Part shown: piece by piece, positions 1 to 9,412 of the stretch
How the letters are laid out: each line of letters begins with the position of its first letter
Position numbering within the stretch: the first letter of the stretch is position 1
NCBI RefSeq assembly: GCF_013033515.1
Contig: NZ_WQEG01000006.1
Coordinates: 62,001-126,000, forward strand
Source: Ruegeria sp. HKCCA6707
GTDB taxonomy: Bacteria > Pseudomonadota > Alphaproteobacteria > Rhodobacterales > Rhodobacteraceae
Direction: 5' to 3'
Length of the DNA stretch: 64,000 bases
Notes under the pieces: generated by a model
What the model was told of the DNA's origin: nothing
What the model saw: only the letters and a program-made list of their open reading frames with translations
Databases searched by the model: none
Program-made: the position numbers and the translations under genes

Positions 1-225
1 GATCAGGTATTGTTCCCACAAGGGACGGTCCAGCGCGTACTCCTGACGCAGAAATTCAGCTTTCGCCACACCTGCGGACTGGCCCGAGGCCTGAAGCTCG
101 GTGATCTGGTTGCTGAGGTAATCGCCGGGGGGCAGGTTGATGATGATGAAGATCAGCACCGACACCACCAGAAGTGTCAGCAGCATCGTGAAAAAGCGAT
201 ACACCGCATAGCGCAGCATGACCAT
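1..225 (-). CDS. ABC transporter permease, family 5 peptide type (partial, N-terminal 75 residues)
   Basis: Inner-membrane channel subunit of a peptide/oligopeptide-type importer. Only the N-terminus is inside the window; the gene continues past base 1. The visible 75 residues begin with a positively charged stretch, then one long hydrophobic helix (about residues 11-30, rich in Leu, Val and Ile), then an N-L-P-P-G-D-Y motif and a region ending in Y-A-L-D-R-P-L-W. This is the usual start of OppB/DppB-like permeases. The ATG at 225 has AGGAG upstream and lies 14 bases after the stop of the substrate-binding protein gene, so both are on one leftward operon with the ATPase. The transported substrate cannot be told from this piece. 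Confidence 0.85.
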   Translation of the reverse strand, partial: MVMLRYAVYRFFTMLLTLLVVSVLIFIIINLPPGDYLSNQITELQASGQSAGVAKAEFLRQEYALDRPLWEQYLI

Positions 226-239
226 TTTGTGGCTCCTGC

Positions 240-2153
240 TCAGTCGGCGAAGAAGAATTCGTCCGGCCGGTGGATGCCGAAATGCGCGCCGGGCTCCCAG
301 GCCCACATGGCTTGCTCGGGTACATTGCGCAGGCGGTTCGAAACCACAATCGGCTGCGGTGCGCCGTTCAGAATGCCGATGCCATAAAGCTGGTCGGCAT
401 GAATTTTCAACATCTCGGTCCAGACGGCCTTACGCTCTTCATCCGAGGTCGCGACTTCCCAATCATGCGCAAGCGCCATCAGACGTTCTGCCTCGGGCAT
501 GTCGGGTGCTTCGCCTGCGCTGCCGCCGGTTTGATAGAACTGACCCCATTTCGGCCAGGCGAGAAACACCTGGTCGGTCGGCGCCAGATAGGCCGGTGAT
601 GTGTGCATTTGCGGGATGCCGTCATCCCAGCCGAACCAGACAGAGGCCATTGTGGTGCCCGCAAACACGCGATTGCGAAGGATGTCCCGATCCAGCGGGC
701 GCATGACCAGCTTGACGCCAATGTCGCGCCAATTGTCGGTGACGATCTGCAAAGCGTTTTCAACCTCTTGCCGTTCACCGGCGGTTTCGACGATCAATTC
801 CATCGGGCGGCCATCTGGCAGCAGCCGAATGCCGCTGCCATCACGCTCGGTCAGCCCCGCCTCGTCCAGAAGGGCATTGGCCTGATCCATATCGTACTGT
901 GCCCAGGCCTGCGCATTGGCTTCGTCATAGAAGGGCGAAGCGGGCAAAACAGACATCGCACCCGGTTTTGCCAGCTTGAAATACAGCGCCTGATTGATCG
1001 TCTTGCGATCGATTGCAAGCGACAGGGCTCGGCGCACACGCACGTCACGCAGCACGTCGCGCCAGACCTCATCTTCATAGTTCAGGTTCGGATAGATCGC
1101 GACCTGAGACGCCACACCGGTTTTCCAGAGCAGCGTCTTGTAGTCCCCTTGTGCTTCGCCTTTTTTCAGGATCGAGGCATCCCGGAAAGACAAGCCACGG
1201 CCCTGAAGATCGCTTTCACCAGCGTTGGTCTTGGCGGCCACCAGACCGGGGGCCACAATCTCCATCTCGACCACGTCGATATAGGGCAGTTGAACACCGT
1301 TGGTATCGACTCGGTGGTAGAAGGGATTGCGCACGAAATTATGCCGGATCTTCTTGCCCGAGCTGGCATTCAGCCAAGGCTGCAACGTTGGCAATTCGTG
1401 ATTGTCGAACTTATAGAGGTTATCCAGTTTGTTGTGCAGAGCGGCCCAACTGGTCACACGCGCGTCTTCGACCTCGAACTCTAGATCCTCGGTATTGGCA
1501 TAGTTTTCGTGGTACTTCTTCAGAAACGCCGATGGCCGGTAGATGAAAGGTGGCCGGGCCTGCGCCAGAGATTGCAGGAAGTTCGGGTTTGGATCGTCCC
1601 ACTCGAAAACAACGGTTGTTTCATCGGGGAAGGTGACAGTGGGTGGTTTGCCTTCAACCAGCAGAAAGTCTGGCGGGCCCGAGGGGCTGAGTGCCTCGTG
1701 ATTGGCGACATCTTCCCACCAATAGCGGAAATCTTCAGAGGTAAACGGCGACCCGTCCGACCATTTGTGGCCTTCGCGCAGGTTTAGAGTGAACTTACGA
1801 TTGTTCTCGTTCTCAAACGACTCCAGAATATCTGGTGCCAGTTCATAGTTTTGGTCAAAACCTACAAGCCGCGCATAGCCATAAACGACCATCTGCCGGA
1901 CGTCCTTGTTGCGCGTCACCATCGTGCGCAACGTTCCACCCGGTTTCCCAATCTCGCGCCCTTTTGCCGCCAAGTCTACAATCAGCGGCTCTGCTGGGAT
2001 ACGTTCGGCCACGGGCGGTAGATTGCCAGCGGCGACTTCGCTTTGCCAGAACTGGCTTTCCTGCAGGTCAGGCGGGGTCGCAGCCCAGCCAGGCAATACT
2101 CCGGCCAGGGCCAGGGTCAGGCCCAAAAGTGATGTGCGAGTGGTCTTAAACAT
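240..2153 (-). CDS. ABC transporter substrate-binding protein, family 5
   Basis: Periplasmic solute receptor of the importer encoded on both sides of it. The 637-residue protein starts with a Sec signal peptide (K-T-T-R, then a Leu/Ala-rich core ending near G-W-A-A). The mature part has the family 5 features: a P-G-G-T-L-R entry, D-I-L-E-S-F, and F-T-L-N-L-R-E-G-H-K-W-S-D-G followed by P-F-T-S-E-D-F, the classic SBP_bac_5 signature. It is longer than typical DppA/OppA (about 535-545), closer to the larger variants seen with fused ATPases. Its start overlaps the ATPase stop by 8 bases. Ligands of this family include peptides, opines, glycosides and metal chelates, so the substrate is open. Confidence 0.9.
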   Translation of the reverse strand: MFKTTRTSLLGLTLALAGVLPGWAATPPDLQESQFWQSEVAAGNLPPVAERIPAEPLIVDLAAKGREIGKPGGTLRTMVTRNKDVRQMVVYGYARLVGFDQNYELAPDILESFENENNRKFTLNLREGHKWSDGSPFTSEDFRYWWEDVANHEALSPSGPPDFLLVEGKPPTVTFPDETTVVFEWDDPNPNFLQSLAQARPPFIYRPSAFLKKYHENYANTEDLEFEVEDARVTSWAALHNKLDNLYKFDNHELPTLQPWLNASSGKKIRHNFVRNPFYHRVDTNGVQLPYIDVVEMEIVAPGLVAAKTNAGESDLQGRGLSFRDASILKKGEAQGDYKTLLWKTGVASQVAIYPNLNYEDEVWRDVLRDVRVRRALSLAIDRKTINQALYFKLAKPGAMSVLPASPFYDEANAQAWAQYDMDQANALLDEAGLTERDGSGIRLLPDGRPMELIVETAGERQEVENALQIVTDNWRDIGVKLVMRPLDRDILRNRVFAGTTMASVWFGWDDGIPQMHTSPAYLAPTDQVFLAWPKWGQFYQTGGSAGEAPDMPEAERLMALAHDWEVATSDEERKAVWTEMLKIHADQLYGIGILNGAPQPIVVSNRLRNVPEQAMWAWEPGAHFGIHRPDEFFFAD

Positions 2154-3918
2154 GGCAGCGTACCTTATGACCGGGCTCCAATTCTACCAAAGAAGGTACC
2201 ACGGAGTCCGTGAAACGGAAGGCTTCTTCCCAACTGTCCGGCGAACCCGCCCCCAATGCAACCATTTCCAGGTTGATTGGGCGGTTGATATCGGGTTCTG
2301 GCTGGGCAGCGATCAATGCCTTGGTGTACGGATGACGGGGGTTGTAGAAAAGAGTTTCGGGAGGCGCCTGTTCGACAACCATCCCCCGCCGCATGACCGC
2401 CACTTCGTCAGCGATCCGAGCGACAACCGCAAGATCGTGAGAAATGAACAGGTAGGACAGGTTCAACTCGGTCTGTAGTTTCTCTAGCAGCGTCAGGATC
2501 TGTTCCTGCACCGAGACGTCCAGCGCCGATGTGGGTTCGTCACAAACGATCAGGGTCGGGTCCAGCATCAGCGCGCGGGCGATCGACAAACGCTGTCTTT
2601 GCCCTCCGGAAAACGCATGTGGATAGCGTTTCAACATATCCGGGTTCATACCGACCCAGCGCAACATCTCGGCCGCTTTTTCACGGTGTTCGGCGGCTGA
2701 GCCCAGTCTGTGGATTTCCAGCGGTTCTGTCAGCGCGTCCTGAATACGCATACGAGGGCTGAGCGAGCTGTAGGGGTCTTGAAATACCATTTGCGCTTTG
2801 CGCTGAAACGCGGTGCGCTCGGCTTTGGTCATTTGGTGAACCGTGATCGGCTCGGCTTCGGCGGTTGTTCGGAAAAGAACTTGACCACCGGGATCGGGCA
2901 GCTCTGCCCCAAGTGCGATCCGGGCAGCCGTGGTCTTGCCCGAGCCACTTTCCCCGACGATTGCCAGAGTTTTCCCACGCCCCAACTTAAGATCCACACC
3001 ACGACAGGCATGTATCAACCGGTCTGCTTTCCAGCCCTTCGTTGCACGCATCTGATAGGTTTTGCTGACATCTTTCATTTCGAGGATAAGATCCTCGTGC
3101 GGCATTGGCGTTGCGCCTTCATTGTGTTCCGGAATCTCCGGTGCCGCATCGAAAAGCTGCTTTGTGTAGGGATGCGCGGGATCCGACAGGATCAGCTCGG
3201 CGGGACCGGATTCCATGATCCGGCCCTTGTGCATCACCACGACCTTTTCGGCCATGTTGGCGACAACACCCAGATCGTGGGTCACAAGGATCAACGCCAT
3301 GCCGGTCTCACGCTGCAATTCTTTGATCAGGCCCAGAACCTGAGCTTGCGTCGTGACGTCCAATGCCGTTGTCGGTTCATCCGCAATCAGCAGATCAGGC
3401 TTGGCCACCATCGCCATCGCGATCATAGCACGCTGTCGCATGCCGCCGGATAGCTCAAACGGGTAAGAGTCATAGGCACGCTCGGGATCGGGAAACCCAA
3501 CCCGTTCAAACTGAGTCAGAACCTTTTTGCGGGCTTCGGCTTCGGATATTTTTCCGTGCAGCCAAAGCACTTCGCTTACCTGATTGCCGATCTTGTGCAG
3601 GGGCGAAAGCGAGCGCATGGGCTCCTGAAAGATCATTGATACGCGATTGCCTCGAATATCGCGCATCTCGCGTTCACTGATCTTTGTCAAATCCGCTTGC
3701 CCATAAGAGTCATTCAGCGTAATCGACCCGGACCGGATCTGGGCAGTACGTGGCAGAATACGCAACGCCGCACGGCACGAGATGGTCTTCCCCGAGCCGG
3801 ATTCACCAACCAAAGCAAGCGTTTGGCCGGGGTCCACTTCAAAACTGACATCTTGGACAACATCAGCGCCCGCGCCGAACCCGATGCTCAGGTTCTTTAC
3901 GGACAGCAATGCCGTCAT
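2146..3918 (-). CDS. ABC transporter ATP-binding protein, duplicated (OppD-OppF fusion type)
   Basis: Cytoplasmic ATPase that powers the importer. The single 590-residue chain holds two complete nucleotide-binding domains. The first has Walker A G-E-S-G-S-G-K-T at residues 38-45, signature L-S-G-G-M-R-Q-R and Walker B L-L-I-A-D-E-P. The second has Walker A G-E-S-G-S-G-K-T, signature F-S-G-G-Q-R-Q-R and Walker B L-I-V-C-D-E-P. Each half ends in an oligopeptide-type C-terminal extension (H-P-Y-T-K-Q-L and H-P-Y-T-K-A-L). Such fused OppD-OppF proteins, like YejF and GsiA, usually work with one receptor and two permeases. It is the first gene of the leftward operon; the gap to the rightward gene at 4148 carries a palindrome. 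Confidence 0.93.
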   Translation of the reverse strand: MTALLSVKNLSIGFGAGADVVQDVSFEVDPGQTLALVGESGSGKTISCRAALRILPRTAQIRSGSITLNDSYGQADLTKISEREMRDIRGNRVSMIFQEPMRSLSPLHKIGNQVSEVLWLHGKISEAEARKKVLTQFERVGFPDPERAYDSYPFELSGGMRQRAMIAMAMVAKPDLLIADEPTTALDVTTQAQVLGLIKELQRETGMALILVTHDLGVVANMAEKVVVMHKGRIMESGPAELILSDPAHPYTKQLFDAAPEIPEHNEGATPMPHEDLILEMKDVSKTYQMRATKGWKADRLIHACRGVDLKLGRGKTLAIVGESGSGKTTAARIALGAELPDPGGQVLFRTTAEAEPITVHQMTKAERTAFQRKAQMVFQDPYSSLSPRMRIQDALTEPLEIHRLGSAAEHREKAAEMLRWVGMNPDMLKRYPHAFSGGQRQRLSIARALMLDPTLIVCDEPTSALDVSVQEQILTLLEKLQTELNLSYLFISHDLAVVARIADEVAVMRRGMVVEQAPPETLFYNPRHPYTKALIAAQPEPDINRPINLEMVALGAGSPDSWEEAFRFTDSVVPSLVELEPGHKVRCHV

Positions 3919-4105
3919 GCGGGCGTCCCACCCGTTTGGCCGTGTTTTCCCATCGGCTGATTGTTCTCCCTGACTTTTTTCACCAGTTTCGCGCGGTTAG
4001 GGCAGACTAGTCAAACACCTTCTTTAGCAGAATTGTCGCGGTTTCGTGAAATCAAGGCAGATTGCCTACACAAGTTGTTTATTTTTTGCCATCTAGGCGC
4101 AGTCT

Positions 4106-4122
4106 GACACCAAATTGGTGTC
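4106..4122. promoter_or_regulatory. 17-bp perfect palindrome, likely operator
   Basis: GACACCAAATTGGTGTC is an 8-bp perfect inverted repeat around one central base. It lies 25 bases before the GTG of the rightward methyltransferase and about 190 bases before the leftward ABC importer operon, in their shared 229-base gap. This is the length and symmetry expected for a dimeric repressor site. The regulator is unknown and none is encoded beside it. The rest of the gap shows only AT-rich stretches. Confidence 0.5.
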
Positions 4123-4147
4123 GGTTACTCAAGCAAGAGGGTTATTC

Positions 4148-4645
4148 GTGTCCGATCATCAAAGCCGCCTTGATCTTTTTATCGACCGTATGGTGTCGCA
4201 ACGCGCGTGTCTTGATTTTGCGATTGCTCAGACTGCGAACATGACGGGTCCGGTCTTCGAGCTGGGATTGGGGAACGGGCGCACCTATCATCACATGGTT
4301 CGCCACATTCAAGGACGGCCGATCTATGTGTTCGAGCGTGCTGTAGCTTCACATCCTGATTCGACACCACCCGAGGATCTGGTGATCCTTGGTGACGTAC
4401 GCGACACGCTGCCAGCGTCTGTTGCGCGTTTCGGCGCGTCGGCCAGTTTGATCCACGCGGATTTGGGTGGGCATAACCGGGAAAAGAACGACAAGTTCGC
4501 GCGGTTTGTCTCACCCCTGATCGAGCCGTTGCTGGCGCCTGGTGGGATGATGGTGTCCAGCGACCGGATGTATTTCGATGGCCTGACCGAGCTGCCTCTG
4601 CCGCAAGGTGCAGTCGAAGGACGTTGCTTTGTCTATCAGCGTTGA
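4148..4645 (+). CDS. Small class I SAM-dependent methyltransferase
   Basis: Predicted cytoplasmic methyltransferase of 165 residues, substrate unknown. The nucleotide-binding motif I is V-F-E-L-G-L-G-N-G-R-T near residue 36, followed by the acidic strand end Y-V-F-E-R and a later L-I-H-A-D-L-G-G segment where motif IV sits. It ends in a short G-R-C-F-V-Y strand. I chose GTG at 4148 because AGAGGG sits 6 bases before it; an in-frame GTG at 4115 would add 11 residues without a clear ribosome site and would run into the palindrome at 4106-4122. The gene stands alone between the ABC operon and the GST gene, 75 bases ahead of the latter. Confidence 0.7.
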   Translation: MSDHQSRLDLFIDRMVSQRACLDFAIAQTANMTGPVFELGLGNGRTYHHMVRHIQGRPIYVFERAVASHPDSTPPEDLVILGDVRDTLPASVARFGASASLIHADLGGHNREKNDKFARFVSPLIEPLLAPGGMMVSSDRMYFDGLTELPLPQGAVEGRCFVYQR

Positions 4646-4720
4646 TCGCCAAAAGGGCTCGCCGTAGCACGCTGACGCGGTCTAACCTTTGAGCGATTCA
4701 AAGGACAAGAGATCGCGCAG

Positions 4721-5350
4721 ATGCTGTTTTATGACTGTTCCACCGCCCCCAATCCGCGTCGGGCACGCATGTTTATCGCCGAGAAAGGGCTGCAAATCGA
4801 AACCCATGAGGTCTCGATCGCCAAGGGGGAGCAGTTGCAAGAGAATTTCCGCGCCGTAAACCCGCGCGCAACCCTGCCGGTACTTGTCACGGATGAAGGG
4901 ACGGTTCTCACCGAAAACCTTGGCATCGCAGCCTATCTTGAAGCTCGCTTCCCCAAGCCGCCCTTGATGGGGCGCAGCGCGGATGAGCAGGGTTCGGTTT
5001 TGATGTGGAACGCGATCGCCGAGCAGCAGGGCGGTGCACCGATCGCAGATGTTTTGCGTAACACGCATCCGGCCTTCGAGAACCGTGCCATTCCCGGGCC
5101 CATCGACTATGCGCAGGTCCCCGAAATCGCCGAGCGCGGGCGCGCACGTGTTTCGGCGTTCTTTGATCTGCTGGAAACGCGTTTGCAGGACAGCCCGTAT
5201 CTGGCCGGTGATCGCTTTACGCTGGCCGATATCACGACATTTGTCTTTGTCGACTTTGCGCGGGTCATCAAGATGCGCCCGGAGGCGCGGCATGGGGCAA
5301 CGTTGACGTGGCTCGACAAGATCAAGGCACGTCCAAGCGCCCAGCTCTAG
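4721..5350 (+). CDS. Glutathione S-transferase family protein
   Basis: Soluble protein of 209 residues with the two-domain GST layout. The N-terminal thioredoxin-like domain begins F-Y-D-C-S-T-A-P-N-P-R-R, where the Ser/Cys region supplies the glutathione-activating residue. It continues to N-P-R-A-T-L-P-V-L, containing the conserved cis-Pro, and L-T-E-N-L-G-I-A-A-Y-L. The all-helical C-terminal domain contains the capping motif G-D-R-F-T-L-A-D-I. Reaction and substrate cannot be assigned from sequence; bacterial GSTs of this kind are often detoxification enzymes. It follows the methyltransferase on the same strand, but 75 bases apart, so co-transcription is uncertain. Confidence 0.85.
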   Translation: MLFYDCSTAPNPRRARMFIAEKGLQIETHEVSIAKGEQLQENFRAVNPRATLPVLVTDEGTVLTENLGIAAYLEARFPKPPLMGRSADEQGSVLMWNAIAEQQGGAPIADVLRNTHPAFENRAIPGPIDYAQVPEIAERGRARVSAFFDLLETRLQDSPYLAGDRFTLADITTFVFVDFARVIKMRPEARHGATLTWLDKIKARPSAQL

Positions 5351-5456
5351 GCCGAATTCGCTTGAGTTGGTCTTGCGAAGCCGACTGTACAGAAATGTCT
5401 AGACAGAAGTGATTAGTGCTTTTAGCGTCCCTGCGAGTCATTCAGCGGAGGTCGGA

Positions 5457-7859
5457 ATGAAATCGCAGTATCGCGTTGTTGTCATTGGTGGCGGCGTTGT
5501 GGGCGCCTCGGTTCTGTATCACCTGGCCAAGTTCGGCTGGTCGGATGTGGTTATGCTGGAGCGTCGGCGTCTGGCCTCGGGATCGTCCTGGCACGCGGCG
5601 GGCGGCATCCACGCGCTGAACGCGGACCCCAACATGGCATCGCTTCAGGCCTATACCATCGACCTGCTGAGCGAGATTGAAAAGGAATCGGGCCAGAACA
5701 TCGGCCTGCACATGACCGGTGGTCTGACACTGGCCGGTACGCCCGAACGGTGGGAGTGGTTGCAGGCCAATTACCGTATCTTCCAGTCCATCGGCATTGA
5801 TGATTGCGAGCTACTGACCCCCGAAGAGGCGCAACGGCGTTGCCCGATCATGTCGACCGACGGTGTGTTGGGTGCGATGTGGGCGGATCGCGAAGGCTAT
5901 ATCGACACGACCGGAACGGTTCAGGCCTATGCCACCGCCGCCAAAAAGCGCGGCGCAGAATATTACGAAGAAACCAAGGTCGAAAGCCTGACCCAGACAG
6001 CAGAGGGCTGGCAAGTGGTGACCGACAAGGGCACCATCACTTGCGAGCATGTGGTCAACGCGGCTGGCCTTTGGGCCAAGCAAGTGGGCCGGATGGCGGG
6101 CGTTGAGCTGCCGGTCTCGCCGCTCAAGCACCATTATCTGATCACCGACACCGTGCCCGAGGTTGCGGTGGCGGATTTTGAGATGCCGATGACCGTGGAC
6201 CTCGAAGGGTTCACCTATATGCGGCAGGACCAGAAGGGCGTTCTGGTTGGCATCTATGAGGTCGATCACGAACACTGGGCGATGGACGGCGCGCCTTGGA
6301 ATTATGGCGAAGAGCTGTTTCAAGAGCAGCTGGACCGCATTGAGAATGAACTAACGCTTGGGTTCGAGCGTTATCCTTCGATTCAGAACGTGGGCATCAA
6401 GACATGGGTGAACGGGGCGTTCACCTTCTCGCCCGATGGCAATCCGTTGGTCGGGCCGGTTCCGGGCAAGCGCGGCTATTGGTCGGCCTGTGCCGTGATG
6501 GCCGGATTCCTGCAAGGCGGCGGCGTTGGCAAAACACTGGCCGAATGGATGATCCACGGCGAGCCCGAGGCTGACGCCTGGCCGATGGACGTGGCGCGTT
6601 ACGGCGATTTCGCGCAGAACAAACGTTACATCCGCGAAACCACTGGCCAGTTCTATTCGCGCCGCTTCGTGATGACCTATCCGAACGAACAGCTGCCGGC
6701 GGGTCGCCCGCTGAAAATGGCTCCGGCCCATGACGCAATGACCGAAGCAGGGTGCAAATGGGGCGTGAGTTGGGATTTGGAAGTACCGCTCTATTTCGCA
6801 CCGAAAGGGTTTGAGGAAACACCCACGCTAAAACGGTCGAACGCTCATGATATCGTGGCCGAGGAATGCAAGGTGATCCGTGAAGGCGCGGGCCTGCTGG
6901 ATATCACCGGCTTTTCCCGGTTCGAGGTCAGCGGTCCGAATGCCGAGGCATGGCTGGACAAGGTGATGGCCTCAAAGCTGCCCGCGCCGGGCCGCGCCAA
7001 GCTGGCCCCGATGCTGGGCGAGAACGGGCGGCTCAAGGGTGATCTGACTGTTCTGAACTGGGGCGATGGCACCTGGTGGATCATGGGGAGCTATTACCTG
7101 CGTGCCTGGCATATGCGCTGGTTCGATGACCATATGATCGAAGGCGTCGTTGTCCGCGATCTGGGTGAGGAATATTGCGGCTTTGCCGTGGTTGGCCCGA
7201 AATCGCAGGCTGTGGTTGAAAAGCTAGCGGAACAGGACATTTCAGCCCTGAAGTTCATGGGCTGCGGCGAATTCGATATCGGACTGGTCCGCGCGCGTGT
7301 GGCGCGCATGTCGGTTACCGGTGAGAAAGGCTATGAGATCAATTGTCGTTATGGCGACCATATTACCCTGCGCCGTATGTTGCTGGAGGCCGGTGCGGCC
7401 GAAGGCATCCGGGAGTGCGGGTTCAATGCGATGCTGTCGACCCGGCTAGAGAAAAGCTTTGGCATCTGGTCGGCTGAGTTCACGCAGCTTTACACGCCCG
7501 GTATGACCGGCATGGATCGCTGGATCGACTGGAGCAAAGACTTTGTCGGTAAGGACGCTGCTCTTGCCGAACGGGATGGCAACGGTCCGGCGCAAGTGCA
7601 GGTGACGCTTGAGGTGGATGCTCTGGACGCAGATGCCAGCGGCTATGAGCCCATCTGGGCCGGGGAGGAGCGCGTGGGCTTCGTCACCTCCGGGGGCTAT
7701 GGCCACTATACCGGCAAATCACTTGCCATGGCGTTGGTCAACCGCGACATGGCCGAGCCCGGGACCGAATTGTCGGTGCATGTGGTGGGTATTGAACGCC
7801 CGGCACGGGTTATTGCCCCATCGCCCTATGATCCACAAGGCAAGGCGATGAGGGGCTAA
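5457..7859 (+). CDS. FAD-dependent oxidoreductase with GcvT domain (dimethylglycine/sarcosine dehydrogenase-like)
   Basis: Predicted N-methyl amine dehydrogenase of 800 residues. The N-terminal half is a DAO-type FAD domain: Rossmann motif V-V-I-G-G-G-V-V-G-A-S at residues 8-18, then S-S-W-H-A-A-G-G, the position where mammalian dimethylglycine and sarcosine dehydrogenases attach FAD to His. The C-terminal half is a GcvT-like folate-binding domain with L-L-D-I-T-G-F-S-R-F-E-V-S-G-P and V-T-G-E-K-G-Y-E-I. In this family the methyl group is oxidised to the formaldehyde level and passed to tetrahydrofolate. I chose ATG 5457 (the frame is open 48 bases further up) because G-G-A-G-G-T lies just ahead and the Rossmann motif follows at once. 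Its stop overlaps the mttB-like start (TAATG). Confidence 0.9.
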   Translation: MKSQYRVVVIGGGVVGASVLYHLAKFGWSDVVMLERRRLASGSSWHAAGGIHALNADPNMASLQAYTIDLLSEIEKESGQNIGLHMTGGLTLAGTPERWEWLQANYRIFQSIGIDDCELLTPEEAQRRCPIMSTDGVLGAMWADREGYIDTTGTVQAYATAAKKRGAEYYEETKVESLTQTAEGWQVVTDKGTITCEHVVNAAGLWAKQVGRMAGVELPVSPLKHHYLITDTVPEVAVADFEMPMTVDLEGFTYMRQDQKGVLVGIYEVDHEHWAMDGAPWNYGEELFQEQLDRIENELTLGFERYPSIQNVGIKTWVNGAFTFSPDGNPLVGPVPGKRGYWSACAVMAGFLQGGGVGKTLAEWMIHGEPEADAWPMDVARYGDFAQNKRYIRETTGQFYSRRFVMTYPNEQLPAGRPLKMAPAHDAMTEAGCKWGVSWDLEVPLYFAPKGFEETPTLKRSNAHDIVAEECKVIREGAGLLDITGFSRFEVSGPNAEAWLDKVMASKLPAPGRAKLAPMLGENGRLKGDLTVLNWGDGTWWIMGSYYLRAWHMRWFDDHMIEGVVVRDLGEEYCGFAVVGPKSQAVVEKLAEQDISALKFMGCGEFDIGLVRARVARMSVTGEKGYEINCRYGDHITLRRMLLEAGAAEGIRECGFNAMLSTRLEKSFGIWSAEFTQLYTPGMTGMDRWIDWSKDFVGKDAALAERDGNGPAQVQVTLEVDALDADASGYEPIWAGEERVGFVTSGGYGHYTGKSLAMALVNRDMAEPGTELSVHVVGIERPARVIAPSPYDPQGKAMRG

Positions 7860-9412
7860 TGGCTGAGGCTCAGACCGGGGGGCGCGGGCGACGGCGTCGG
7901 GGCAGGGGAGCAGACAGTGCGCCCGCGCCCAGCCGCGATGTCAATTACCGCCAATTGCGCAACCCCTTCCCGCTGATGGAGGTGTTTCCGGCCGACCAGA
8001 TCGCCGACATGCACGAAACAGCGCTGCGCCTATTGCAGGAGCTCGGCATCAAGGTTTTGCTGCCCGAGGCCCGCAAGATCTATGCCAAAGGCGGGGCCCG
8101 TGTGGATGAAGACAGCGAAATGGTCTTTATCGGGCGCGATATGGTCGAGGCTGCGGTGGCGTCTGCTCCGAAATCCATCGACTGTCGTGCAGGCGCACGG
8201 CGGCGGGATTTCACGCTTGAGCTGGGGTCATTGGTCTTTCAGCCCGGCGCAGGGGCGCCCAACGCCACCGATCTGGAACGCGGTCGACGACCTGCAACAG
8301 GGCAGGATTATCTGGAGTTTCTAAAGCTTACACATCACTTTGATGTCTTCCAGATGATCTCACCCCAGGTCGAGCCGCAGGATGTGCCAACCAATGTCCG
8401 GCACTATTTCACCACGCAGGCTCAGATGGAACTGACGGACAAGTTCCCCTTCTTCTTCTCGCGCGGAACGCCGCAGGTGATGGACTGTTTCGAGATGTTG
8501 TCCATTGCACGCGGACTGGATGACGACGCATTCAATGCAGCGCCCCACTGCTATACGATCATCAACACCAACAGCCCGCGAACCTTGGATATCCCCATGG
8601 CCCAAGGTTTGATCGATTTCGCGCGCCATGGGCAAATGTCGATCATTACGCCCTTTACGCTGATGGGGGCGATGGCGCCGATCACCGTGGCCGGGGCGAT
8701 TACACTGTCCCATGCCGAAGCACTGGCAGCACTGACCCTGACTCAGCTGACCAAGCCGGGTGCGCCTGTCTGCTATGGAACCTTCACCAGCAATGTGGAC
8801 ATGAAATCGGGCGCGCCTGCGTTTGGGACGCCCTCGCACTTTCAGGCCTCACTGGCTGCGGGCCAGCTGGCGCGTCATGTCGGACTGCCCTGGCGCTCGG
8901 CGGCGGGCTCGGCGGCGAATACCAATGATGTTCAGGCGGCCAATGAAAACCAGTTTGGCCTTTGGGGTTGCCTAATGGCCGGGGCGACCGTGATCATTCA
9001 CTCGGCTGGCTGGCTTGAGGGCGGGCTGACCGTGTCTTTCGAAAAGATGATTTGTGACGCCGAGGTGCTGAACATGGTGGCCGAGCTGTGTGCCGGTGCG
9101 CAGGCCGGACCTGCCGAGATCGGATTTGACACCGCGCTGAAGGAAGTTGACCCCAGCGGGCATTTCTTTGCCACCAGCCAGACGATGGAGCGGTATAACA
9201 CTGCATTCTACGAGCCGCATCTGCATGACTATGCCAATTTCGGAACCTGGGCCGAGCGGGGTGCAGTCGATGCCAATGCACGTGCCACCGGTGTCTGGAA
9301 GGATATCCTGACCAATTTCAAAGCCCCGCCATCCGATCTGGACCGTATTGGCGCGCTGAAAGATTTTATCGCGCGTCGCAAAGAACAGGGCGGCGCACCG
9401 CCGGAGAGTTAA
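7859..9412 (+). CDS. Trimethylamine methyltransferase (MttB) family protein, non-pyrrolysine type
   Basis: Member of the MttB superfamily, 517 residues. True MttB carries an in-frame amber codon read as pyrrolysine; this frame is open to the end, so it belongs to the non-Pyl branch whose studied members (MtgB, MtpB, MtcB) demethylate glycine betaine, proline betaine or carnitine and hand the methyl to a corrinoid protein. Supporting motifs are the entry R-N-P-F-P-L-M-E-V-F, the region A-L-R-L-L-Q-E-L-G-I-K-V-L, and a T-S-N-V-D-M-K-S-G-A-P-A-F-G-T-P segment in the C-terminal half. The first 20 residues are Arg/Gly-rich and look like a disordered tail. It is translationally coupled to the FAD gene before it and abuts the TetR gene after it. 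No corrinoid protein gene is in the window. Confidence 0.88.
   Translation: MAEAQTGGRGRRRRGRGADSAPAPSRDVNYRQLRNPFPLMEVFPADQIADMHETALRLLQELGIKVLLPEARKIYAKGGARVDEDSEMVFIGRDMVEAAVASAPKSIDCRAGARRRDFTLELGSLVFQPGAGAPNATDLERGRRPATGQDYLEFLKLTHHFDVFQMISPQVEPQDVPTNVRHYFTTQAQMELTDKFPFFFSRGTPQVMDCFEMLSIARGLDDDAFNAAPHCYTIINTNSPRTLDIPMAQGLIDFARHGQMSIITPFTLMGAMAPITVAGAITLSHAEALAALTLTQLTKPGAPVCYGTFTSNVDMKSGAPAFGTPSHFQASLAAGQLARHVGLPWRSAAGSAANTNDVQAANENQFGLWGCLMAGATVIIHSAGWLEGGLTVSFEKMICDAEVLNMVAELCAGAQAGPAEIGFDTALKEVDPSGHFFATSQTMERYNTAFYEPHLHDYANFGTWAERGAVDANARATGVWKDILTNFKAPPSDLDRIGALKDFIARRKEQGGAPPES

Noticed and set aside
603-1484. A 293-residue open frame antisense to the ABC substrate-binding protein
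   Set aside because: It is a shadow of the certain SBP gene; composition is atypical for a protein (many His, Gln, Arg).
7859-9412. Pyrrolysine-type MttB
   Set aside because: No in-frame amber codon interrupts the conserved frame, so the protein belongs to the non-pyrrolysine branch.
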